Shown here one piece after another: positions 17,107 through 23,974 of a DNA stretch of 64,000 nt. Each line of letters begins with the position of its first letter. The stretch's first letter is position 1. Source of the stretch: CALMZY01 sp052033915. Its GTDB lineage: Bacteria; Verrucomicrobiota; Kiritimatiellia; CAIQIC01; JAGNIJ01. A model generated the notes under the pieces. The model searched no databases. It was not told where the DNA came from and was given only the letters and a program-made list of their open reading frames with translations. The stretch covers positions 183,571 to 247,570 of the forward strand of contig JBPOJF010000013.1 in the NCBI GenBank assembly GCA_052033915.1, written 5' to 3'. The translations under genes were made by a program, and so were the position numbers.

Positions 17107-17949
17107 ATGAAAACGTCCAACCCTTGGAAAAAAATGGAACGGATTTTCCAACCCTTGGAAAAACTGCCGCGGCGGGGCTTCAGCCTGATCGAATTGCTGG
17201 TGGTTGTCGCCCTCCTCGGCGTTCTCGCCGCGATCGCCCTGCCCGCTCTCGGCCGCGCGCGCGCGTCGGGCGACCAGTCCAAATGCGCCGGCAACTTGCG
17301 GCAGTTGTACTGCGCGAATGTCCTGTATGCGGCGGACAAAGGCTGTTACGTCGCCGCGGCGGAGGATATTTCCGGCGGGCAGGATAACCTGAAGCGCTGG
17401 CACGGAACGCGCGCGGAAAGAAACAAGCCGTTCAACGGTTCTCAAAGCCCGCTTGTTCCGTATCTGGGTGAAGCGAAGGAAATCCGCGCGTGCCCGGCGT
17501 TCCGGCCGTACCGGGACAACAGCGAGCTTGCGTTTGAGAACGGCTGCGGCGGATACGGCTACAACGACCGCGGTGTGGGGTCGCGCGCGTATTATGTCGG
17601 CTACAATCCGGACGGCGTTTCCTGCGGCATGTCCCCGGGCGCCATCCGGGAGCCGGCGAAGACGGTCATGTTCTGCGATACCGCATACCTGAAAAGCATG
17701 AAGGGAACTCGCTACGTGGTTGAGTACTCGTTCGCGGAGGCGTATCGGCAGATTTCGGACACGGGGCCCCGGGAGACGGGTGTGGCGGATCCATCGATTC
17801 ATTTCCGGCATAACGGCAGGGCAAACGTGGTGTGGTGCGACGGGCACGTGTCGCAGGAAACCATGGCGTTCAGCAAAGGCAAGGGATTCGAGAGCCGGAA
17901 CATCGGCTGGTTCGGCCCTCGCGACAACTCGCTGTTCGACCCATTTTAA
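17107..17949 (+). CDS. Pseudopilin-like protein with H-X9-DG motif
   Basis: A 280-residue prepilin-like protein. The leader ends at RRG and is followed by FSLIELLVVVALLGVLAAIALPAL. Near the C terminus HNGRANVVWCDGH is the H-X9-DG motif typical of the large PVC pseudopilin families. The leader is unusual: residues about 8-19 (MERIFQPLEK and flanks) are encoded by a pair of the TTCCAA/TTGGAA palindromes found throughout this window. Fourteen bases separate it from the preceding gene, so it is likely the third gene of the B12-riboswitch transcript. A pilus or secretion link to corrinoid capture is a hypothesis only. Confidence 0.8.
   Translation: MKTSNPWKKMERIFQPLEKLPRRGFSLIELLVVVALLGVLAAIALPALGRARASGDQSKCAGNLRQLYCANVLYAADKGCYVAAAEDISGGQDNLKRWHGTRAERNKPFNGSQSPLVPYLGEAKEIRACPAFRPYRDNSELAFENGCGGYGYNDRGVGSRAYYVGYNPDGVSCGMSPGAIREPAKTVMFCDTAYLKSMKGTRYVVEYSFAEAYRQISDTGPRETGVADPSIHFRHNGRANVVWCDGHVSQETMAFSKGKGFESRNIGWFGPRDNSLFDPF
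17116..17162. repeat. Paired TTCCAA-CCC-TTGGAA palindromes in a pseudopilin leader
   Basis: Copy one is TCCAA-CCC-TTGGA centred at 17122. Copy two is TTTTCCAA-CCC-TTGGAAAA centred at 17153, with perfect 8-base arms. Both are in frame in the coding sequence. Centre spacing is 31 bases, as in the pairs at 29718, 36100 and 45703. Confidence 0.8.
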
Positions 17950-17953
17950 AAGA

Positions 17954-18013
17954 GTCCAAGGTCCAAAGTCGAGGGGCGTCATTTTGGACCTTGGACTTTG
18001 GACCTTGGACTTG
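17954..18013. repeat. TCCAAGG/TCCAAAG inverted tandem repeat
   Basis: The left arm GTCCAAGGTCCAAAGTC is followed by a short spacer and a right arm with four TTGGAC units in inverted orientation. The arms can form a long hairpin between the pseudopilin stop and the first glycosyltransferase. It could act as a terminator, although no T-run follows. Related copies are at 27596 and 33203. Confidence 0.8.
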
Positions 18014-18027
18014 CTTAAATCGCGCCG

Positions 18028-19137
18028 ATGCGCGTGACTCTGGACATTCAGGCGGCGATCGCCCAGCGGGCGGGTGTGGGCCGCTACACGAAATCGCTGG
18101 TCGAACACCTCGGGCGGTTTGCCGGTTCCGATGAGCTTCGGCTGTTCTACTTCGATTTCCGGCGCAAGGGCGCGCCGTTTCCCGTTCCCGGCGCGTCTCA
18201 GCGCGCGATCCGCTGGTGTCCGGGCCGGTTCGTCCAGAAGGCGTGGAAGACGCTCAACTGGCCGCCGTACGACTGGTTCGCGGGCGCGGCGGACGTCTAT
18301 CATTTCCCGAACTTCATCCGCCCGCCGCTGAAGCGCGGGAAGTCCGTGGTGACGATCCATGATATTGCGTTCATCCGCTATCCGCAGACGCTCGAGCCGC
18401 GCAACCTGGCGTACCTGACGGCGCAGATCCAGCAGACGGTCCGGAACAGCGACTGCATCATCGCGGTCTCCGAATTCACCGCCCGGGAAATTCAGCACCT
18501 GCTGGACGTGCCGCGGGACCGGATCGCGGCGATCCACGAGGGTCTGCCCGATGGATATGCGCGGCCGGCGCAGCCGCTCATCGACGAGGCGCGGCGCAGC
18601 CTGAAACTGGAACGTCCGTACCTGCTGACCGTCGGCACGATGGAGCCGCGCAAGAACCTGGCGTTTCTCGTGGAGGCGTTCGAAAAGGTGTCCGGGTTCG
18701 ACGGCGATCTCGTGATCGCGGGGATGTACGGCTGGAAATACGAGCCGATCCTCAAGAAGATCATTCACTCGCCGCGCGCGCCCCGGATTCGCCACCTGGA
18801 CTACGTGGACGAGCGCTGCCTGCCGGCGCTGTACGCGGGCGCGGAACTGTTCGTGTTTCCGTCGCTCTACGAGGGATTCGGTTTCCCGCCGCTCGAGTCC
18901 ATGGCGTGCGGAACGCCGGTGCTGTCGTCGGCCGGCGGGTCGTTGCCCGAGATTCTCGGCGATGCCGCGGAGTTTGCGGCGGAATACGACAGCGACACGT
19001 GGGCCGCGAAGATCCGCATGTTGCTGGAGGACACCACGCGGCGGGCGGAGTTGATCGCGAAGGGCGGAGAGCTTGTGAAAAAGTATTCGTGGGACGAAAC
19101 GGCGAAGAAGACATGGGAAGTGTATCGGGAACTGTAG
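18028..19137 (+). CDS. Glycosyltransferase family 4 protein
   Basis: A 369-residue GT-B glycosyltransferase of the RfaB/GT4 group. GVGRYTKSLVEHL near the N terminus forms the acceptor-side glycine loop, and TVGTMEPRKNL with FPSLYEGFGFPPLESMACG holds the E-x7-E nucleotide-sugar site. Such enzymes add one sugar from an NDP-sugar to a polysaccharide or lipid-linked precursor at the cytoplasmic face of the membrane. It opens a run of three GT4 genes on the plus strand. No good ribosome-binding site is seen, because the inverted repeat at 17954 occupies the leader. Sugar specificity is unknown. Confidence 0.9.
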   Translation: MRVTLDIQAAIAQRAGVGRYTKSLVEHLGRFAGSDELRLFYFDFRRKGAPFPVPGASQRAIRWCPGRFVQKAWKTLNWPPYDWFAGAADVYHFPNFIRPPLKRGKSVVTIHDIAFIRYPQTLEPRNLAYLTAQIQQTVRNSDCIIAVSEFTAREIQHLLDVPRDRIAAIHEGLPDGYARPAQPLIDEARRSLKLERPYLLTVGTMEPRKNLAFLVEAFEKVSGFDGDLVIAGMYGWKYEPILKKIIHSPRAPRIRHLDYVDERCLPALYAGAELFVFPSLYEGFGFPPLESMACGTPVLSSAGGSLPEILGDAAEFAAEYDSDTWAAKIRMLLEDTTRRAELIAKGGELVKKYSWDETAKKTWEVYREL

Positions 19138-19186
19138 AACGGCGGCGAGGGACGGTTCACCCCGCCCGACGAGAAGCAGTGATCGT

Positions 19187-20335
19187 ATGAAAATAGGAAT
19201 CGACGCCCGCTGGATATTCGCGCAGATCTCGGGGATCGGCACGTACACGCAGGAACTGATCCGCGGCCTTGCGCAGGCGGATCGGGAGAACGAGTACGTT
19301 CTCTTCTTCAACGACCGGGCGCGGGCGGAGAAGGTCGCGCGATTCGCGCGGCTGGACCTCGCGCCGAATTTCAGCATGCGCTTCGTGCCGTACGGCGTGT
19401 TTTCCGCCCTCAGTCAGGCGGGTCTTCCCGGGATCATCCGGAAGCTGGGCCTGGACGTGTTTCACTCGCCGAACTACATGATTCCCTTCGCGGCTTTCCC
19501 GCGGCGCCGCGCGGGCGGCACGCGGTGTGTGGTGACGATCCACGACCTCATCCCCCTGCTCTTTCCGCAGTTCACGCCGAAGGCGATGAAAACGCGGCTG
19601 TTTCCCGTCTACAAGCGCCTCATGGCCGAGGTGGGCGCGCGCGCCGATGCGATCCTCACGGTCAGCGAGTCGTCGCGGCTCGACGTGATCGAGCGGCTCG
19701 GGATTCCGCCGGCGCGGCACGGGAATGTCGTGGCCGTGCCGAACGGAGTGGCGGCGGAATTCGTTCCCGCGGAGAAGGAACAAGCGGCGGAAAAAACAAT
19801 TCTCTACGTCGGCCGGTTCGATCCGTACAAAAACGTCCCCGCGTTGATCGATGCGTTCGCCAAAGTCCGCGGGCGCATGCAAACGCCGGTGCGGCTGAGA
19901 ATCGTCGGCCCGCCGGATGCCCGTTATCCGGAAGCGCAGTCGCGCGCTCGCTCGCTCGGCGTGGATCCGTTTGTGACGTGGGACGGCTACCTTTCGGAAG
20001 AGGGACTCGTGAAGGCGTATCAGCAGGCGGACGTGTTCGCGCTGCTCTCGCTTTACGAAGGATTCGGCCTTACAATCCTGGAAGCGATGGCGAGCGGCAC
20101 GCCCGTTGTGTGCGGCAATCGAAGTTCGCTCCCGGAGGTCGCAGGCGCGGCAGCGTTGATGGTTGACCCCGCCGACCCCGCCCAGGCGGCGGACGCGATC
20201 TGTCGGATCCTTGAAGATCCCGGGCTGGCCGCGGACCTTCGCGAAAGAGGCGTGCGGCAGGCGGCTAAATTCGCGTGGACGCGGACGGCCGCGATGACGC
20301 GGGAAGCCTATGAGCGCGCAATGGCCATAACATGA
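19187..20335 (+). CDS. Glycosyltransferase family 4 protein
   Basis: A 382-residue GT4 enzyme. It starts MKIGIDARWIFAQISGIGTYT, then has a DVFHSPNYM acceptor-domain signature, YVGRFDPYKNVP at the start of the second Rossmann domain and SLYEGFGLTILEAMASG as the E-x7-E donor site. It resembles mannosyl- or glucosyltransferases of exopolysaccharide and O-antigen clusters. It lies 49 bases after the first glycosyltransferase and shares an ATGA overlap with the third, so the three are probably one operon building one glycan. Acceptor and linkage cannot be read from the sequence. Confidence 0.9.
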   Translation: MKIGIDARWIFAQISGIGTYTQELIRGLAQADRENEYVLFFNDRARAEKVARFARLDLAPNFSMRFVPYGVFSALSQAGLPGIIRKLGLDVFHSPNYMIPFAAFPRRRAGGTRCVVTIHDLIPLLFPQFTPKAMKTRLFPVYKRLMAEVGARADAILTVSESSRLDVIERLGIPPARHGNVVAVPNGVAAEFVPAEKEQAAEKTILYVGRFDPYKNVPALIDAFAKVRGRMQTPVRLRIVGPPDARYPEAQSRARSLGVDPFVTWDGYLSEEGLVKAYQQADVFALLSLYEGFGLTILEAMASGTPVVCGNRSSLPEVAGAAALMVDPADPAQAADAICRILEDPGLAADLRERGVRQAAKFAWTRTAAMTREAYERAMAIT

Positions 20336-21447
20336 GCATTACGTATCCGGAAACATGGTCCCGGCTGAACGTCGTCCTTTCGCACGACTGGCTGACCGGC
20401 ATGCGCGGCGGCGAGCGCGTCCTCGAACTGCTTTGCGACGGGTTTCCATCGGCTCCCCTTTTCAGCCTGATTCATAACCGCGGCGCCATGTCCGGGACGA
20501 TCAACCGGCATCCGGTGACGACCTCGTGGCTGCAGCGCGCTCCGGGCGTGATGAAGCGGTATCGGTATTACCTCCCGTTTTTTGCGGCGGCCGTGGAGAG
20601 CCTGAAGCCGCCCGCGGCGGACCTACTGATCAGCACGAGCCATTGCATCGCCAAGGGCCTTCGGGCCCGGCCGGGGACGAAACACCTCTGCTATTGCTTC
20701 ACGCCCATGAGATATGCGTGGCTGTTTTTCGACGAGTACTTTGGCGGGAGCGGGCTCAAGAAGGCCGCGATCAAGCCGATCCTCGGTTCTCTCCGGAGAT
20801 GGGACCGGCGCAGCGCCGATCGCGTGGATACGTTTGTCACGCTCAGCCGCCATGTGCAGGCGCGGATCCGGAAATTCTACGACCGCGAGGCCGACGTGGT
20901 GTATCCGCCGGTCAACGTGGATTTCTACACGCCGGGGCCGGCCGAACACGGCGGCTTCGACCTGATCGTGTCGGCGCTGGTCCCTTACAAACGCGTGGAC
21001 CTCGCCGTGCGGGCGTACAACCGGCTCGGGTATCCGCTGAAGATCGTCGGCACGGGAACGGAGTACAATGCGCTGAAAAACTCCGCCGGGCCGAACATCG
21101 AATTTCTCGGCTGGCAATCCGACGAAGCCAATCGGGATTTCTACCGCAACTGCCGCTGCCTGATTTTCCCGGGGGAAGAGGACTTCGGCATTGTGCCCGT
21201 CGAGGCGCAAGCCTGCGGCCGGCCGGTCGTCGCCTATGGCCGGGGCGGGCTGCTCGAAACCGTAGTCGAAAACGAGACCGGTGTGTTTTTCGAAGAACAG
21301 ACCGAGAACTCGTTGCTGGCGGCCATCGAAACGTGCGCCGGCCGGAAATGGGATCAAAGCGTTATCCGTAAAAATGCGGAACGATTTAAGCCGCAAGTGT
21401 TTATAGATGGAATAGACCGGAATATCCGCGCCTGTCTGAATTCATAG
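20332..21447 (+). CDS. Glycosyltransferase family 4 protein
   Basis: A 371-residue GT4 enzyme. VVLSHDWLTGMRGGERVLE at the N terminus and FPGEEDFGIVPVEAQACG with the E-x7-E donor site place it with the WbaZ/RfaB-like transferases. Its ATG overlaps the preceding stop (ATGA), showing translational coupling. This subgroup often works beside polyprenyl-phosphate sugar transferases; one lies at 46928, but 25 kb away, so a shared pathway is only possible. The operon ends here, and the rplU promoter follows. Confidence 0.9.
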   Translation: MSITYPETWSRLNVVLSHDWLTGMRGGERVLELLCDGFPSAPLFSLIHNRGAMSGTINRHPVTTSWLQRAPGVMKRYRYYLPFFAAAVESLKPPAADLLISTSHCIAKGLRARPGTKHLCYCFTPMRYAWLFFDEYFGGSGLKKAAIKPILGSLRRWDRRSADRVDTFVTLSRHVQARIRKFYDREADVVYPPVNVDFYTPGPAEHGGFDLIVSALVPYKRVDLAVRAYNRLGYPLKIVGTGTEYNALKNSAGPNIEFLGWQSDEANRDFYRNCRCLIFPGEEDFGIVPVEAQACGRPVVAYGRGGLLETVVENETGVFFEEQTENSLLAAIETCAGRKWDQSVIRKNAERFKPQVFIDGIDRNIRACLNS

Positions 21448-21502
21448 CGGCCGCTGTGGACTTTGGATTCGCGGGGCTGCGCCCGCAGTCGCATTTGAGT
21501 GG

Positions 21503-21531
21503 TTGACAATGCGGGTTTTCTCCCGTATTTT
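21503..21531 (+). promoter_or_regulatory. Sigma70-like promoter of rplU-rpmA
   Basis: TTGACA at 21503-21508 and TATTTT at 21526-21531 are separated by 17 bases. The -10 element ends 31 bases before the rplU ATG. Confidence 0.65.
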
Positions 21532-21562
21532 CTGCACCCTTGTTCGCATTGTGAGGGAGTTT

Positions 21563-21874
21563 ATGGACGCTTATGCAGTGATTGAAACTGGCGGAAAACA
21601 GTACCTGGTCAAAAAAGGTTCTGTGGTGGACGTTGAACTGGTCGGCGCGGAAGCCGGCAAGAAGATCAAACTTTCCCGCGTGCTCGCGATCTCCGACGGA
21701 AAGGATCTGACGATTGGGGCTCCCGTGGTCAAGGGCGCGGAAGTGACGGCGGAAGTGGTGGCGAATATTCGCGGCCCGAAGCTGATTTCCTTCAAGAAGA
21801 AGCGCCGCAAGGGCTTCCACAAGAAGATCGGGCATCGGCAGCCGCTGGCCCGGGTCAAAATCGATAGTTTTTAG
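21563..21874 (+). CDS. rplU: 50S ribosomal protein L21
   Basis: L21 binds 23S rRNA in the large subunit. The 103-residue product begins MDAYAVIETGGKQY, the standard family start, and ends with GHRQPLARVKI. The basic KKKRRKGFHKKIGHRQ tract contacts RNA. GAGGGAG lies immediately upstream. The frame is open for 20 more codons upstream, but those overlap the promoter and do not match the family. The rplU-rpmA-obgE order is one of the most conserved gene strings in bacteria. Confidence 0.98.
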   Translation: MDAYAVIETGGKQYLVKKGSVVDVELVGAEAGKKIKLSRVLAISDGKDLTIGAPVVKGAEVTAEVVANIRGPKLISFKKKRRKGFHKKIGHRQPLARVKIDSF

Positions 21875-21905
21875 CGCGCAATCAGAAGTAGCGGGGAGGA
21901 CGTAC

Positions 21906-22160
21906 ATGGCACATAAGAAAGCAGGCGGTAGTTCAAGAAACGGTCGCGACAGCAACGGGCAACGGCGCGGCGTCAAAGTGTATGGCGGTCAGACGGTCAC
22001 CGCCGGAAGCATTATCGTTCGGCAGACCGGCTCGAAGTTCGTTGCCGGGGAGAATGTGAAGATGGCGCGCGACAGCAGCCTGTTCGCTTTGAAGGCCGGA
22101 GTCGTTCACTTTGACCGCGACGGGAAACGGGTCAACGTGCGGGCCTTGGCCACGGCGTAA
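21906..22160 (+). CDS. rpmA: 50S ribosomal protein L27
   Basis: L27 has an N-terminal tail that reaches the peptidyl transferase centre. The 84-residue protein begins MAHKKAGGSSRNGRDSNGQR, exactly the family pattern without the cleaved extension found in Firmicutes. GGGGAGGA precedes the ATG. It lies 31 bases after rplU and is followed by a terminator, so the two ribosomal genes form a short operon and obgE may be transcribed separately or by read-through. Confidence 0.98.
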   Translation: MAHKKAGGSSRNGRDSNGQRRGVKVYGGQTVTAGSIIVRQTGSKFVAGENVKMARDSSLFALKAGVVHFDRDGKRVNVRALATA

Positions 22161-22184
22161 CCGGATATCCCATAGAATTCACAC

Positions 22185-22216
22185 AGGGCGGGCCCCTCGG
22201 CTCGCCCTTTGTTTTT
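22185..22216 (+). terminator. Rho-independent terminator after rpmA
   Basis: AGGGCG-GCC pairs with GGC-CGCCCT, and TTGTTTTT follows. It lies 25 bases after the rpmA stop and ahead of obgE. Confidence 0.75.
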
Positions 22217-22279
22217 CCGGTTTGAGTTTCGATTCCTTTTCGTTCGTGTTAATGTGTGTTCATTCGGGGTTAAGCCGGC

Positions 22280-23287
22280 ATGAAGGGCCTCACATTTGTC
22301 GATCATTGCAGGATCCAGGTTTTCGCCGGGAATGGCGGCGACGGCTGTGCGTCGTTCCGCCGCGAGAAGTTCATCCCGAAAGGCGGGCCGGACGGCGGCG
22401 ACGGCGGGAACGGCGGCAGCGTGTACATCCGCGCCAGCAAGGATACCGGCTCCCTTCTGAATCTCTACTACCAGCCTCTTCGCCGGGCCGAACACGGCGA
22501 GAAGGGCCAGGGCAAGCAGTGCTACGGCCGGGGCGGCAAGGATTTGTACATCGACGTGCCGTGCGGAACGGAAGTCCGGCTCCAGGAGACCGGCGAGTTG
22601 CTCGGCGAGGTCATCAAGCCGGGCGACGTTCTGCTCGTGGCCAAGGGCGGCATCGGGGGCAAGGGCAACATGCACTTCGTGACGCCCTCGCACCAGGCAC
22701 CGCGCGAATTCACGCATGGGACAAAGGGCGAGATCCGAACCTTGCTGATCGAGCTGAAGACCGTTGCGGATGTCGGCCTGGTCGGCTATCCGAACGCGGG
22801 CAAATCCACCCTGCTGGCGGCCATCAGCCCGGCCAAGCCCAAGATTGCGTCGTATCCGTTCACCACTCTGCACCCGATCATCGGAACGATTGAGTTCGAG
22901 GACTACGGCCGTATGAAGATCGCGGACATCCCGGGCCTGATCGACGGCGCGCACAAGGGCGTGGGTCTCGGGCACGATTTTCTCCGGCACATCGAACGGA
23001 CGAAGTTCCTGCTGTTTGTGATCGACATGGCGGGCGTGGACGGCCGCAATCCGACGGAGGATTTTCGCAACCTTCGGAAGGAGCTGAAGCTGTACAGCCC
23101 CGAACTCGCGCGGCGGCCGTACATGATCGTCGCCAATAAGATGGACCTGGCGGCATCCACCGAGAATGTGAAGGAATTCAAGCGGCGGGTGCGGATCCAG
23201 CCGTTCGAGATATCCGCCGCCGAGGCGATGGGCATCGATGAATTGCGCCTGCTTCTGCGCGAAAAGATCAAGGAGGGTTCCCGATGA
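22280..23287 (+). CDS. obgE: GTPase Obg (CgtA)
   Basis: Obg is an essential GTPase that works in 50S assembly and stress control. The 335-residue protein has the glycine-rich Obg fold (1-158, with GGDGGNGGSVY) and then a G domain: G1 GYPNAGKST, G3 DIPGLI, G4 NKMD and the G5-like ISAAE. It stops soon after the G domain, so the C-terminal OCT domain or the acidic tail of longer homologues is missing, a known natural variant. It follows rpmA in the conserved order and overlaps yqeY by four bases. Confidence 0.97.
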   Translation: MKGLTFVDHCRIQVFAGNGGDGCASFRREKFIPKGGPDGGDGGNGGSVYIRASKDTGSLLNLYYQPLRRAEHGEKGQGKQCYGRGGKDLYIDVPCGTEVRLQETGELLGEVIKPGDVLLVAKGGIGGKGNMHFVTPSHQAPREFTHGTKGEIRTLLIELKTVADVGLVGYPNAGKSTLLAAISPAKPKIASYPFTTLHPIIGTIEFEDYGRMKIADIPGLIDGAHKGVGLGHDFLRHIERTKFLLFVIDMAGVDGRNPTEDFRNLRKELKLYSPELARRPYMIVANKMDLAASTENVKEFKRRVRIQPFEISAAEAMGIDELRLLLREKIKEGSR

Positions 23288-23736
23288 GCTCCAAACGGCT
23301 CGACGATCTGCTGGCCGACATCAAGAGCGCGATGAAGAATCGCGAGAACGAAAAACTGACTGCGCTGCGCACCCTGCACGCGCAGATCAAGGACGCGACC
23401 ACGAATGCCGGCAAGGAGGCGACGGACGGGGAGGTGGCGGTGATTGTGGCCAAGGCGATCAAGCAAAGACTGGATGCGGCGGAACAGTACAAGCAGGGCG
23501 CGCGGCAGGACTTGGTGGACAGGGAGCTGGCCGAGGCGGAGCTGTTCAAGAAATATCAGCCGCAGCAACTGGGCCAGGCGGAGATTGAGGAACTGGTCCG
23601 CAAGGCGATCGCGGAAACCGGCGCCGTGGGAAGAAAGGAAACGGGAAAAGTCATGGCGGTTCTGATGCCGCAGATCCAGGGCCGCGCGGACGGCAAGCAG
23701 GTGAACCGGATCGTGCAGGGGTTTTTGGAGCCGTAA
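23284..23736 (+). CDS. GatB/YqeY domain protein
   Basis: A 150-residue YqeY-family protein related to the C-terminal tRNA-binding tail of GatB, the amidotransferase subunit. The family pattern runs from KSAMKNRENEKLTALRTLHAQIKD to a C-terminal GKVMAVLMPQIQGRADGKQVNRIV. Free YqeY proteins are thought to aid tRNA-dependent amidation or to bind tRNA, but their role is not settled. Translation is coupled to obgE through ATGA. The tRNA-Val gene follows 75 bases later. Confidence 0.9.
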   Translation: MSSKRLDDLLADIKSAMKNRENEKLTALRTLHAQIKDATTNAGKEATDGEVAVIVAKAIKQRLDAAEQYKQGARQDLVDRELAEAELFKKYQPQQLGQAEIEELVRKAIAETGAVGRKETGKVMAVLMPQIQGRADGKQVNRIVQGFLEP

Positions 23737-23758
23737 CCATCCCGTTGACGGGCCCGGT

Positions 23759-23783
23759 GAAACTTGAAACTTGAAACTTGGAA
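23759..23783. repeat. Tandem CTTGAAA heptamers
   Basis: Three and a half copies of AACTTGA lie between yqeY and tRNA-Val. This is one of the short phrase-like tandem repeats of this genome; a shorter relative lies at 46881. Confidence 0.7.
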
Positions 23784-23811
23784 TCCGGAACTGTAGTGAT
23801 GGAAGAATCTT

Positions 23812-23885
23812 GGGCGATTAGCTCAGTTGGTCAGAGCGCTGCCCTCACATGGCAGAGGTCACTGGTTCGAGCCCAGTATCGCCCA
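23812..23885 (+). tRNA. tRNA-Val (anticodon CAC)
   Basis: A complete cloverleaf. The acceptor stem is GGGCGAT/ATCGCCC, the D arm contains GCTC-AGTTGGT-GAGC, the anticodon stem CTGCC/GGCAG encloses the loop CTCACAT (anticodon CAC, reading GUG), and the T arm contains GGTTCGAGCCC. The discriminator is A, and CCA is encoded at 23886-23888. Confidence 0.95.
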
Positions 23886-23974
23886 CCAGCCCCCCATTTC
23901 AACGTCAGGATGGATCAACGGATCAACACGGGTTAACACCGGGTCAACACCCTTAACGGGGGCATCCTTCTTCT

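Noticed and set aside
16540..19377. Very long minus-strand open frame (945 codons) across three plus-strand genes
   Set aside because: High GC keeps antisense frames open. Its product is Arg/Pro-rich low-complexity sequence, while the plus strand encodes recognisable families.
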